A DNA stretch of 63,879 nt, taken from positions 1 through 63,879 of the forward strand of contig JAKQOH010000075.1 in the NCBI GenBank assembly GCA_029565415.1, read 5' to 3'. Position 1 is the stretch's first letter, and each line of letters begins with the position of its first letter. The DNA comes from Candidatus Rifleibacteriota bacterium. Its GTDB lineage: Bacteria > Riflebacteria > Ozemobacteria > Ozemobacterales > Ozemobacteraceae. The notes below the pieces were generated by a model, which worked only from the letters and a program-made list of their open reading frames with translations, was not told where the DNA came from and did no database searches. The position numbers and the translations under genes are program-made. Of this stretch, positions 16,288 to 25,694 are shown piece by piece.

Positions 16288-18510
16288 TCAGCCCTTCTGC
16301 TGTTGTTCGCGCCGGATGATGCCCAGGAAGGCCTCGACGACCTTCGGGTCGAGCTGGCTGCCCGAAACCTTCTTCATCTCCCGCACGACGTGGTCATACG
16401 GAAACGCCTTGCGGTACGGCCGGTCGGCGATCATCGAGTCATACGTGTCGGCCACGGCCAGAATGCGCGCCCCGAGCGGGATGTCGTCGCCTTTCAAGCC
16501 GAGCGGGTAGCCGGTTCCGTCGTAGCGTTCATGATGATACAGCGTCAGCGGCGCGATATCTTTCAGGAAGTCCACCTGCTCCATGATGAAAGCGCCGTAT
16601 TTCGGATGGTTGCGCAGCTCCTGGCGTTCCTCCGGGGTGAGCGCCTCCTGCTTCGTCAGGATCACGTCCTTGATACCGATCTTGCCGATGTCGTGCAGCA
16701 GCCCGGCATACCGGATCGTCTCGATCTCGTCCTCGCCCAGCTCGAACTCCCGCGCGATCTTGACGGCATACTCCATCACGTTCTTGCTGTGGCCGTGCGT
16801 GTAGGCATCCTTCGTCTCGATTGCCGCCGCCAGCGCCGCGACCATCGACAGATACTGATCCTTCATCTTCGCATACAGCCGGGCGTTCTCGATCGCGACG
16901 CTTGCCTGTGATGCAAACGTCGAGAGCAGGTCGATCTCGTTCTGGGTGAAGTCGCGCGGCTTGCTCGTATACACCGTGATGACCCCGACCGGCACGTTGC
17001 GCTGCAGGATCGGCACGGCCAGCAGGCCCGCCAGCCGCTCCCGCTTCGTCAGGCTCAGATACTTCGTGCGCGGATCCTTGCGCACGTCGACGACGGTGAT
17101 CGGCAGCTTCGTCTCGACCACGCTTCCGAGCAGTCCTTCGCCGACCCGGATCGGCGTGGCCGAGAGGAAGGATTTCGAAAGGCCGCGCGAGGCGCGGGTC
17201 TCGAGGAACTGGCCGGACGGATCGACCAGTCGCAGTTCGCACCGCAGCGCGTGCATCATCTCCATCGAGAAGTTGACGATCGAGTCGAGAACCTCGTCGA
17301 GCACCAGGGTCGAGGTGATCGACTGGGAGATCTCGAACAGCACCGAGATCTCCTCGATGCGCCGTTCCAGATACAGTCGGATCTTGACGTTCTCGATCGC
17401 CGTGGCGAGCAGGTTGGAAAGGGTCGTGAAGGCCCGCAGGTGGTCGCGGTTGAAGGCGTTGACGCGCGTGGCCGAAAGGTTGATCAGGCCGATGTTCTGG
17501 CTCGCGACCGTCAGCGGCACCGTCAGGAACGACTGGATGCGGGTGCGGAACACCTGGGCCATCGGCAGCGTCTCGCGGCCGGGCAGAAAGATCTGCTGGC
17601 ATCGCACGCTTTTCGGGGGCTTCTGGCGCAGACTCGCCGAGATATCCTGCAGGTGGGCGGTCAGGTTCTGGAGGCTGCCCGGTGACAGCGGCCGCGGCGA
17701 GACGAAATACCGCATCTCCTCGTCGTGATGATACAGGCTGACCACGCCCAGTTCGTGCGGAATGATCTGGCTCAGATACTCGAACGAGAGCCCGATCAGG
17801 CCCTCCAGGGTCTGCACCGTCGAGAACCGCTTCGCCAGCAGGTTCAGCTTCTCCATCTCGCGGATACGGCCTTCGCGCTCGTGAACCAGTTTCTGGTGCT
17901 CGACGGCCATCGCGGCGAGGTTCGCGAACACGGTCGCCTCTTCCATGTCGGTCACCGTGAAGGGGCGGTCGTTCGTGATGTTCGCCACGACCAGCAGGCC
18001 CACGGCCTGGGTCGTCGTCACCAGCGGCAGAACCATGGCCGAGCGGTACCCGACGCCCTTGAACAGCGGGTCTTTCAGCTCTCGGGTGAACATCAACCGC
18101 TGCCGGCCCGTGAACGCGTTGCGCAGCATCAGCGCCTCGGGATCGGTCGGCGTCTCCGGGCTCGCCGAGACGCGTGGGGAAGGGGCGAAGCCATACTCGC
18201 CGGCGACGGCCAGGCTGGTGCGCCGCTCAGGGCATTTCACCCGCGACGGCCGTTTACGGCGCTTGCCGCCCGCGGCGGTCAGCACCAGCTCGAAGCTGTC
18301 GGGATCGAGCAGCAGGAAAAACGCCTCGTCGGCTCTCATCGCCGATCGCACCGACTCGACCATCCGGCGCAGCAGTTCGTCGCGCTCGATGCCGGCCGAA
18401 AGGTCCATCGAGAGATCCGACAGCCGCGACAGGCGTTCGAACGTCTGTCCGTTGGCGGCCGGCTCCGGCTTCTGCCGGCGGTTGCAGGGGGAAATGGGGT
18501 GTTCAGACAT
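16288..18510 (-). CDS. GAF-domain HD-GYP cyclic-di-GMP phosphodiesterase
   Basis: A 740-residue cytosolic signalling protein with three GAF-like sensor regions (about 30-190, 210-375 and 385-545) and a C-terminal HD-GYP domain. The catalytic HDIGKIG is at about 605-611 and HHERYDGTGYP at about 657-667. All signature residues are present, so hydrolysis of c-di-GMP is expected. The chosen ATG (18508-18510) overlaps the stop of the diguanylate cyclase gene by 8 bp; a longer frame to 18570 would overlap much more. No membrane helix is seen, so it likely senses small molecules or partners through the GAF domains. It is paired with its opposing cyclase in one operon. Confidence 0.9.
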   Translation of the reverse strand: MSEHPISPCNRRQKPEPAANGQTFERLSRLSDLSMDLSAGIERDELLRRMVESVRSAMRADEAFFLLLDPDSFELVLTAAGGKRRKRPSRVKCPERRTSLAVAGEYGFAPSPRVSASPETPTDPEALMLRNAFTGRQRLMFTRELKDPLFKGVGYRSAMVLPLVTTTQAVGLLVVANITNDRPFTVTDMEEATVFANLAAMAVEHQKLVHEREGRIREMEKLNLLAKRFSTVQTLEGLIGLSFEYLSQIIPHELGVVSLYHHDEEMRYFVSPRPLSPGSLQNLTAHLQDISASLRQKPPKSVRCQQIFLPGRETLPMAQVFRTRIQSFLTVPLTVASQNIGLINLSATRVNAFNRDHLRAFTTLSNLLATAIENVKIRLYLERRIEEISVLFEISQSITSTLVLDEVLDSIVNFSMEMMHALRCELRLVDPSGQFLETRASRGLSKSFLSATPIRVGEGLLGSVVETKLPITVVDVRKDPRTKYLSLTKRERLAGLLAVPILQRNVPVGVITVYTSKPRDFTQNEIDLLSTFASQASVAIENARLYAKMKDQYLSMVAALAAAIETKDAYTHGHSKNVMEYAVKIAREFELGEDEIETIRYAGLLHDIGKIGIKDVILTKQEALTPEERQELRNHPKYGAFIMEQVDFLKDIAPLTLYHHERYDGTGYPLGLKGDDIPLGARILAVADTYDSMIADRPYRKAFPYDHVVREMKKVSGSQLDPKVVEAFLGIIRREQQQKG

Positions 18511-20617
18511 GTTCGAGATGTTCGCTTTCGAAAGTCTTGACCTGGTTACGTCCCGCATCCTTGGCTGCATACAGGGCGGAATCGGCCGCGGCGATCAGGT
18601 CCGAGGTCTTGGTGCAGTTCGTCACGAGCGTGCAGGCAACGCCGATCGAGATCGTGACCGGGAGCGTCTTTCCGTCGGCCTTCACGGGTGAGGCCTCGAC
18701 GGCAGCCCGGACGCGTTCGGCGAACAGGTGCGCGCCCTTCAGCGGCGTTTCGGGAAGCAGGATCGCGAACTCCTCGCCGCCGTATCGCGCCACCGTATCG
18801 ATCTTGCTTCGCACCGACCGCTCGAACACCTGGCCGACGTGAATCAGCACTTTGTCGCCCGTCAGATGACCCCAGGTGTCGTTGAACTTCTTGAAATGGT
18901 CGATGTCGATGATCATCAGGGACAGCGGCTTGTCGTAACGCCGCGACCGGATGAATTCGGGCAACAGGGTCTCCTGAAAATATCTGTGATTATATAAGCC
19001 TGTCAATGGATCCGTGAACGCGAGCTTCTCGGTCCGCTTGTGGATCAGGGCGTTCTTGATGCTGGTGACGAAGATGGCCGTGAACTGGCTCAGCTTGTTG
19101 AAGTCGGACCGGCCGAACGTCACGTCCTCGACCCGCGACAGATGGACCATGCCCGTGATCTTCCCGTTCAGCACGACCGGCATCTGCATCGACTGGCGGA
19201 ACTTCGCCGGGGCGCCCGGTGTCGGATTCTGCGGATGGAACACGTCGAGCATCGGGGCTCTGCCGGCATCGATCGAGGGCTCGGCCGGATACTCGCGGAA
19301 CGTGCTCACGACCTCCTCGCGCAGCTGGCGCAGGTAGGCCGGGGCCAGGCGCCGCGAGGGCTGGACGATGATGTGATACGCCTGCTCGATCTCGTCGAAC
19401 AGCATGATCGTGAACGTCGTGTAGGGGACCAGCTTGTTGAAATGGTCGAAGGCCTTGCGCAGCACCAGGTGCGGATCCAGCGTCGAAGCGAGCTCGGTGC
19501 TGATGCTGAGGAAGATCTCGTTCGTCAGCGCGTTCTCGAGCAGCACCGACTTGTCGATCCGGAGCTGCTCGATCATCTCGGCCCGTTCCAGCGCCGTCGC
19601 GATCTGGCGCGCGGCCAGCGACAGGAACCGGTAATGCCGGCGCGCCGCCTCGGGATCGCCCCGCCGCGGCTCGCGGATCGCGCACAACACGAACGAGTCC
19701 GACTCGATGGTGACCAGGGGCAGACAGAACAGTTCGAGCACCTGCTTTCCATCCCGGAACGGCAGGGAAACCGGCGGCCCGCCGAGCTGGTCGGCCCGGC
19801 GCGCCCGTTTCGAAAGCGAAAGCTCGGTGCGCAGGCTCGTCCCGACGGCCGAAGACAGGCGTTTCAGATGTTCCGCGCCGAACTTCCACGCGGCGACGAT
19901 CTCGGGCGGCTGCTCCTCCCCGCCGTGGCCCGAGGGCAGCGAGAACCGGATGACGGCCGCGCGGCCCGCTTCCAGATCGCCGGAGATCTTGCGCAGAGCT
20001 TCCCCCAGCAGCGTCTCGACGGCTTCGTCTCGGCTCAGCAGCACCGCGAGATCGTACAGCCGCTGGGTCTCGTCATGGGCCCGGCGCACCTCCTCCAGGA
20101 GCCGCCCCTTCTCGACCAGGGCCGCGACCGAGCCGGTCAGCGACGTCACGAGCCGCACGTCCTCGTCCGTGAACCCCTCGCGGTCGGGGCTGCCGTTGAG
20201 ATTCAGCACGCCGATGACCCGGCGCTGGATGCACAACGGCAGCGACATGAAGCCGCCCCCGCCCCGCCGGCGCTTCCAGGGAAGCGACTCGCCGGCCTTG
20301 GTGCGGTCCGTGACGATGACGGGCGCGTTTTCCCGGAACACCTTCCCCGCGATTCCCTCGTCGACCGGAAGAGCGGTCCCCGACGGAAGGCTGCGACCGC
20401 CGATCCGGCCGGGATGGCGGGCCGAGACATACAACCGGAGCCGGTTCAGCGCCGGGTCATGCACCATGATCGAGCCCGACGAAGCCCCGACCAGGGTCGT
20501 CACTTCGCCCAGAACCGCCTTCAGCAGCTTCTCCAGGTCGACCATGTCGGCCGTGCGAGCAGCTAGCCGCTCGTGAAACGCGATCAGTTTTGTTGTAATG
20601 TTTGCGCTATATTTCAT
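18503..20617 (-). CDS. GAF-domain GGDEF diguanylate cyclase
   Basis: A 704-residue cytosolic protein with three GAF-like regions (about 10-170, 185-350 and 370-535) and a C-terminal GGDEF domain. The latter contains DPLTGLYNHRYF, IDIDHFKKFND and the active-site RYGGEEF (about 611-617), so GTP to c-di-GMP synthesis is likely. The inhibitory RxxD position before the active site reads SKID, so product inhibition through the usual I-site is probably lost. The start overlaps the phosphatase gene stop by 4 bp (ATGA). The codons for GLYNHRYF are unusually AT-rich. A longer open frame to 20917 is antisense noise from the neighbour. Confidence 0.93.
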   Translation of the reverse strand: MKYSANITTKLIAFHERLAARTADMVDLEKLLKAVLGEVTTLVGASSGSIMVHDPALNRLRLYVSARHPGRIGGRSLPSGTALPVDEGIAGKVFRENAPVIVTDRTKAGESLPWKRRRGGGGFMSLPLCIQRRVIGVLNLNGSPDREGFTDEDVRLVTSLTGSVAALVEKGRLLEEVRRAHDETQRLYDLAVLLSRDEAVETLLGEALRKISGDLEAGRAAVIRFSLPSGHGGEEQPPEIVAAWKFGAEHLKRLSSAVGTSLRTELSLSKRARRADQLGGPPVSLPFRDGKQVLELFCLPLVTIESDSFVLCAIREPRRGDPEAARRHYRFLSLAARQIATALERAEMIEQLRIDKSVLLENALTNEIFLSISTELASTLDPHLVLRKAFDHFNKLVPYTTFTIMLFDEIEQAYHIIVQPSRRLAPAYLRQLREEVVSTFREYPAEPSIDAGRAPMLDVFHPQNPTPGAPAKFRQSMQMPVVLNGKITGMVHLSRVEDVTFGRSDFNKLSQFTAIFVTSIKNALIHKRTEKLAFTDPLTGLYNHRYFQETLLPEFIRSRRYDKPLSLMIIDIDHFKKFNDTWGHLTGDKVLIHVGQVFERSVRSKIDTVARYGGEEFAILLPETPLKGAHLFAERVRAAVEASPVKADGKTLPVTISIGVACTLVTNCTKTSDLIAAADSALYAAKDAGRNQVKTFESEHLEHV

Positions 20618-23421
20618 TCCGTGACTCCGATATACTCGACCGCCATCACCGTGAGATCGTCGTGGGCCTCGCCTTCCGACCGCCAGGCCTCCGCCGCGGC
20701 GAACACCTCCTCCACGAGCTGCTTCGCCTGCCTGTCGCGCAGGGCGCCGAACAGTTCGCACGTCCGGTCCATCCCGAACATCTCGCCGGTGGGGGCGCGA
20801 TCCTCCGTCAGGCCGTCCGTGAAGAACAGCAGCCGGTCGCCCGCGATCAGCCGGAACTGGACCGCATCGAAGGCGGCTTCGTTCCCCCCGACGTTGAGCG
20901 GAAACCCGCCCTTGCACTCGAGTTGCGTGAGGCTGCCGCCCAGGCAGGCCAGCAGCGGGCCATGGCCGGCCGAAACCATCTCCCCATCCCCGGTCATCGG
21001 ATCGATCGCCACCGCCTGCATCGTGACGAAGAAATACCCGTCCAGCTCGCGACCGAGCTGCTGGTGAACCCTGCGCAGGATCTCGGTCGGGTCGGAGGTG
21101 GTCTGCACGACGGAGCGCAGGATGATCCGCGTCGTCGCCATCAGGATCGCCGCCGACATCCCTTTCCCCGAGACATCCCCGATCGCGGCGAACCAGCGGC
21201 CGTCGGCCAGCGGCAGCCCGTCGTAGAAATCCCCGCCGATCTGGCGGGCCGGATCACTCCGGCCATACATGCCGATCTGGCTCGGAATGCTGTCGAACAC
21301 CTTGGGCAGCAGCGAGGTTTGCACCTCTTTCGCCATCGTGAGCTGAAGCTGCAACAAATCGTTTTCATGTCGGGTCTTCAGCAGGTTGATGTTCGTCAGA
21401 GCCGCCACGACGAGGTGGGCGAGCGACTCGAGCATCTGTTGGTCCTGTTTCGTGAACGTCAGCCCGTTGATCTTGTTGTTGACGTTGATGACGCCGAGCA
21501 CCTCCGTCTCGCCGCGCGGCCCCTTCGACACGAGGGGAACCGACAGCAGCGACCGGTTGAAATAATGCTCGAGCGACCGCTTCTGGAACTTGGTCGCCGT
21601 CTCCTCGATGTTGTCCAGTCGCAGCGTCTCCCCCGTGCTCGCGACATACCCCGAGATGCCCTCGCCAAGCGGGATCTGCATCGTCTGGATCACGCCGGGG
21701 GGAAGATCGCGGCCGTCCTTGATCGACAGCGTCCGGCCGTCGGGATTCAGCGTCAGATACGAGATGCGCTTCACCTTCAGCAGCTTCTGGATCACGTCGA
21801 TCATCTTCGACAGCAGCCGGTCCTGGTCGTCGGACTGGGCGATCAGCCCCTCGAGCTCCTCGATCGTCTCGAGCTTCTCGCGGTAGTTGAGCGAGACGCG
21901 CAGGGCTGCGCTGAACCCGTTCAGAAGCGAGTTCAGCATTTCAAGCAGATCCTCGCCTAACGGCCTGTTCCCCGGCGCGTTGTACAGGATCACGCCGCCG
22001 AGCGCCCGCTGGTGAAAGATGTCGTCGCTGCCCACCGTCACCTGCGGCGTCGGACTCAGCGGAAAGACGAACCGGACCGGCTCGTCGGAATCGGCGGCGA
22101 CGGGGCCGAACGCGGACCCGTCCGCGATGTAATCCCGCACGATGCCGGGCGTCTTCACGGCCCTGTCGGGATCGAAGCCGGCCGGTGTCGTGCCGAACCG
22201 TCGCACGATCTCCAATTCATGCGAGGCGGAAAAGGCGGCGACGGCGCCGTGTTCCTGGCCGAACAAGGTTCTCAGGTTGTCGCAGAGCTGATCGTAGATC
22301 CCTTCGACCTCGAGGCTGCCGGTGATCACGTTGAAGGTCATGTTGATCTGCTTGCGCAGCCGGGATCGGTCGGCTTCGCGGCGGAGGCGGTATTGGTGGG
22401 CGAACCAGAAGCCGAGATGGTTCGAGATCAGCGTCATCAGACGCAGGAACGAGCCGGGGTCCGGCCGGCGGATCATCAGCACGCCCAGATGCCCGAACGT
22501 CTCTCCGGCGACCTGGCAGGGGAACGACTGAACCGTCGGCTGGCTCAGCGGGGTGGTCGTGCTCTGGCTGCCGCCCGGAAGCAGCGTCAGCCGCGCCCCG
22601 TCGATCGGGTAGAGCTGGGCAGCCTCGCTCAGGTCCGTGAGCAGTTCGGCGAAATCGCCAGGGAGCTGCTGAAGGAACGTGTCGGGCGTGGCAGACGGCG
22701 TGAAGGTCGTGACGAGCGGCGAGATCGCCAGGATATGCACGTGCTCATCCGAGACGCGCTGCATGACGAAGGCGCTTTCGATCGAAAACGCGGTCTGGAA
22801 CCGACGCAGGAATCCGCCCAGCCGTGTTTCGCTCTCGGCGTGCCAGGGCTCGGGGAACGTCGGATACGTCGTCGTGGTGCGCGATCCGACCGGCTCCGGG
22901 GCGAACATGCGCTGCATGTCTGCCAGAAACTCCAGCGCTGCGCGCGGATCGTCGAGTTCGACCGTCTGGGATCGGGGATGATTCAGGTGGCGACTGAAAA
23001 GCAGATCCGCGAGTCGCTCGGTGAACCGCATCCAGTCGAGGTGGATTTCCCTGGAGAGCGGCTGAGTGACGATGACAAGGCAGCCGCAGCACATGTTGCG
23101 GAACACGAACGGCGCGATCAGCGTCATCACGTGGGTGCCGTCGGGGGAGAGACCATATCCGGCGCCGGTGTCGGCAGGCGCCACGGGGGGAGTGCTGTCG
23201 AACGCGTGGCCCCAGTCCAGCATGGCGCGCAGAGTGTCGGCGGAAACCGGCTTCAGAAGATGAAATTCGGGCCTGGTTTCCGGAACGGTCCGCTCCAGAC
23301 GAACGCCGATCGCGATGAATTCGGGCATCTCGGCAAGCCACTCGGCCAGCAGGGGGTTCCAGAGGTCGTTGATCGGCAGCCGCGCCGCACGCGTGAGCAG
23401 GTCGAGAAACGCCGTCCGCAT
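20614..23421 (-). CDS. GAF-domain SpoIIE-type PP2C serine phosphatase
   Basis: A 935-residue regulator. Its N-terminal half has GAF-like folds (about 20-160, 190-350 and 365-520), followed by a clear GAF near 545-690 (GEGISGYVASTGE). A short coiled segment leads into a C-terminal SpoIIE/RsbU phosphatase domain with GGDFYDG (about 726-732), IGDVSGKGMSAA, ATTRIILR, GHGPLL, FFTDGLTE and HDDLTVM. It probably dephosphorylates an anti-anti-sigma-like protein. The ATG at 23421 is preferred over 23430 because the AGAGGT ribosome-binding site touches the earlier ATG and is 9 bp from the later one. First gene of the operon ending at 12474. Confidence 0.9.
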   Translation of the reverse strand: MRTAFLDLLTRAARLPINDLWNPLLAEWLAEMPEFIAIGVRLERTVPETRPEFHLLKPVSADTLRAMLDWGHAFDSTPPVAPADTGAGYGLSPDGTHVMTLIAPFVFRNMCCGCLVIVTQPLSREIHLDWMRFTERLADLLFSRHLNHPRSQTVELDDPRAALEFLADMQRMFAPEPVGSRTTTTYPTFPEPWHAESETRLGGFLRRFQTAFSIESAFVMQRVSDEHVHILAISPLVTTFTPSATPDTFLQQLPGDFAELLTDLSEAAQLYPIDGARLTLLPGGSQSTTTPLSQPTVQSFPCQVAGETFGHLGVLMIRRPDPGSFLRLMTLISNHLGFWFAHQYRLRREADRSRLRKQINMTFNVITGSLEVEGIYDQLCDNLRTLFGQEHGAVAAFSASHELEIVRRFGTTPAGFDPDRAVKTPGIVRDYIADGSAFGPVAADSDEPVRFVFPLSPTPQVTVGSDDIFHQRALGGVILYNAPGNRPLGEDLLEMLNSLLNGFSAALRVSLNYREKLETIEELEGLIAQSDDQDRLLSKMIDVIQKLLKVKRISYLTLNPDGRTLSIKDGRDLPPGVIQTMQIPLGEGISGYVASTGETLRLDNIEETATKFQKRSLEHYFNRSLLSVPLVSKGPRGETEVLGVINVNNKINGLTFTKQDQQMLESLAHLVVAALTNINLLKTRHENDLLQLQLTMAKEVQTSLLPKVFDSIPSQIGMYGRSDPARQIGGDFYDGLPLADGRWFAAIGDVSGKGMSAAILMATTRIILRSVVQTTSDPTEILRRVHQQLGRELDGYFFVTMQAVAIDPMTGDGEMVSAGHGPLLACLGGSLTQLECKGGFPLNVGGNEAAFDAVQFRLIAGDRLLFFTDGLTEDRAPTGEMFGMDRTCELFGALRDRQAKQLVEEVFAAAEAWRSEGEAHDDLTVMAVEYIGVTE

Positions 23422-23558
23422 ACCGAACATACCTCTGAGTGAGAGATGACAGGGTGGATCCCATTATACGTGAGGGCCCCGGTCCGCACAAGCGCCCGGA
23501 GCATTCCGCTCCTTCCAAGGCGAAGGGAAACCTCGGGCGTCTTCGTTTGTGAAAGAGA

Positions 23559-23588
23559 TTCACCGGCGTGGGAAAAAATTGCTATACT
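23559..23588 (+). promoter_or_regulatory. Candidate promoter for the methyltransferase/glycosyltransferase pair
   Basis: TTCACC (23559-23564) and TATACT (23583-23588) are separated by 18 bp, about 35 bp before the start at 23624. The -10 is good and the -35 weak. The rest of this roughly 200-bp divergent region shows only a small ATCCGA/TCGGAT hairpin near 23599. Confidence 0.4.
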
Positions 23589-23623
23589 TGCCACGGCCAT
23601 CCGAATGTATCGGATAAGTATAT

Positions 23624-24367
23624 ATGACAAACTATAACAAACATTTTCTCCGCCTGGGAAACGCCGATCCGCGGTCGCAGATCGACGAGTTCTCCCTGTT
23701 GGCGGACCACGAGCGGCCCTGGATGCGAAACCTTCCGAAGGATGCCCGGATCCTCGACTGCGGCTGCGGCTTCGGCCACTTCCTGTATGCGCTCGACCGC
23801 CTGGGTTTTCACTGCCTCGAGGGTGTCGAACGCGATCCCGATGCCTGTCGGATCGCCCGGGAAGCCCTCGGGGACCGGGCATCGATCCGCGAGGCCGATG
23901 CATTCGTTCATCTCGGGGAGAACCCCTGCCGATTCGATCTCATCATCTGCCAGGACGTGCTCGAACATTTCACGCCCGACCAGGGCGAACGCCTGCTTCT
24001 GGCGATCTTCCGCGCCCTTCGCCCCGGTGGGCTCCTCCACCTCCGCGTGCCGAACATGTCCTCCCTGCTTGCCGGCTACTCCCGGTATCTCGATATCACC
24101 CATCTGAACGGCTTCACCGAGTATTCTCTGGCCCAACTCTGCGACCAATGCGGATTCACAGGTCACGAGCTGCTGCCCGAACATCCCCGGCTGGTGTGTG
24201 CACCCGCCTGGCCGCTGCGCATGGTGAAGCGCGTTGCCCGGTTCCTGGTGTACGCAGTGAACCACCTCCTCCATCGGGCGCTGTACGCATTGCGGCTCCA
24301 GCAACCGATCCCCACGCGGTTCGGCATGAATATCGAGCTGGTGACCCGCAAGCCGGAAGCGGGATGA
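23624..24367 (+). CDS. SAM-dependent methyltransferase
   Basis: A 247-residue class I methyltransferase. The SAM-binding motif I is ILDCGCGFGHFLYAL (about 43-57), followed by an acidic residue in GVERDPDA and motif IV in FDLIICQDVLEHF (about 103-115). ALRPGGLLHLRVPN is typical of the Methyltransf_11/23 group that modifies glycans, lipids or small molecules. The C-terminal half is basic and hydrophobic, possibly membrane-associated. Its start codon lies in an AT-rich stretch; the next gene overlaps by 4 bp (ATGA), so methyltransferase and glycosyltransferase are coupled and probably decorate one surface glycan. The acceptor is unknown. Confidence 0.85.
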   Translation: MTNYNKHFLRLGNADPRSQIDEFSLLADHERPWMRNLPKDARILDCGCGFGHFLYALDRLGFHCLEGVERDPDACRIAREALGDRASIREADAFVHLGENPCRFDLIICQDVLEHFTPDQGERLLLAIFRALRPGGLLHLRVPNMSSLLAGYSRYLDITHLNGFTEYSLAQLCDQCGFTGHELLPEHPRLVCAPAWPLRMVKRVARFLVYAVNHLLHRALYALRLQQPIPTRFGMNIELVTRKPEAG

Positions 24368-25593
24368 ACGGCTCCTTTCGGCTGCTGTTCATCGTCACGA
24401 GTCTCGCCGCCGGCGGGGCCGAACGCTCCCTCCTGCGGCTCTGCGGTGAGCTTGCCGCCCGCGGCCACACGATCACCCTCGTTTCCCTTCAACACCGCAA
24501 CGATTATTCCCGCGAGATCCCCACGGGAATCCGCCTGGTGCGCCTGTTGCCCGATCACATCCGGCTGCGTCGGGGCCTCCTCTTCTGCCTGCACCGCCTC
24601 TGCCGGGAAGCGGCAGGTCACGATCTCGTCGTGGCCGGAATGGAAGGCGTTCCCTGCCTGGCGGGCGCGGCCGCGGCCCGGATCGCACGAAAGCCCTTCA
24701 TCGCCTGGATCCACACGATGCTTTCGGAACATGCGGCGGATGAATGGGGGGGCCTTTTTACGCGGCTTCATCGGCTCGCCATGCGGCAGGCCGACTCCAT
24801 TGTCGGTGTTTCGAATGGCGTGACGACTGAGGTTCGGAGGTTCTGCCCCGTTCTCGATGAGAGAATGTGTGAAACAATATATAATATGCAGAACACTTCT
24901 GTCGGCCTGCTTCCGCATCAGAAACCCGCCCGCCCGGCTTCGGGAATTCCGGTCGTGCTTGCCGCGGGCCGGATCCGGCTTCAGCTCAAGGGGCTCGACC
25001 TGCTCGTCGCGGCTCATGCCTGCCTGATCCGCTCGGGATGCCTTCATCGTCTCGTCATCGTCGGCGATGGCCCCGACCGGCTTCGGTTGCTGGAAGTGAT
25101 CCGGGAGCTGGGCGTCGAGGCGACCGTCGATTGTCCAGGCTTCGAGCCCGAGATCGAAAAACGGCTTGCCGCAGCCGATCTTTTCGTGCTTTCCAGCCGC
25201 CGGGAGGGGCTGCCCCGAACCCTTCTCGAGGCAATGGCCCAGGGGGTTCCGATCGTGGCCGCGGATTGCCCGTCGGGCCCCCGGGAGATTCTGCTCGACG
25301 GCCTCTGCGGGAGACTCGTGCCGCCCGGCGATTCCGTGGCTCTCAGCGAGGCGATCCGGGAGATGCTCGCTTCCCCCGACATGCGTCGGCGCTACGTCGA
25401 ACAGGGATTGGCGCGGATCCGCGACTTTTCTCCCGAACGCGTTGTTCCCCGCTGGGAAGCCCTGTTCGCCCGTTTGACGAGCCGCACCTCGTGCCGACTC
25501 CACGGGATGTTGTGCCGCCTTGCCCCGCTCGCCTGCGACATCTGCGGATGGGGGGCGTGCAGCGGTCTGTACCTCTGGGATTCTGCGAGGTGA
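24364..25593 (+). CDS. GT4-type glycosyltransferase
   Basis: A 409-residue GT-B glycosyltransferase. The N-terminal acceptor domain opens with TSLAAGGAERSLLRL, a typical GT4 start. The donor domain has AAGRIRLQLKGLDLL, IVGDGPDR and the E-x7-E motif in SSRREGLPRTLLEAM, followed by DCPSGPREIL. It is expected to build a polysaccharide or glycolipid at the inner face of the membrane. The C-terminal 45 residues (Cys-rich, after about 365) lie outside the usual fold. Codons around 24865-24905 are AT-rich and include a perfect TATAAT at 24880-24885. Coupled to the methyltransferase by an ATGA overlap. Confidence 0.9.
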   Translation: MNGSFRLLFIVTSLAAGGAERSLLRLCGELAARGHTITLVSLQHRNDYSREIPTGIRLVRLLPDHIRLRRGLLFCLHRLCREAAGHDLVVAGMEGVPCLAGAAAARIARKPFIAWIHTMLSEHAADEWGGLFTRLHRLAMRQADSIVGVSNGVTTEVRRFCPVLDERMCETIYNMQNTSVGLLPHQKPARPASGIPVVLAAGRIRLQLKGLDLLVAAHACLIRSGCLHRLVIVGDGPDRLRLLEVIRELGVEATVDCPGFEPEIEKRLAAADLFVLSSRREGLPRTLLEAMAQGVPIVAADCPSGPREILLDGLCGRLVPPGDSVALSEAIREMLASPDMRRRYVEQGLARIRDFSPERVVPRWEALFARLTSRTSCRLHGMLCRLAPLACDICGWGACSGLYLWDSAR

Positions 25594-25627
25594 TACCCTG
25601 GGGATTCGTTTCTGGGGTACCGGGTGC

Positions 25628-25656
25628 TTGCATTGTCGGCGAATGCGTGGTATGAT
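25628..25656 (+). promoter_or_regulatory. Promoter of rpsT
   Basis: TTGCAT (25628-25633) and TATGAT (25651-25656) with an ideal 17-bp spacer, about 40 bp before the rpsT start. A ribosome-binding site AAAGGTGA follows at about 25679-25686. Confidence 0.75.
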
Positions 25657-25694
25657 AGCTTTCTACCATATCACAATGAAAGGTGATGTCCGTC

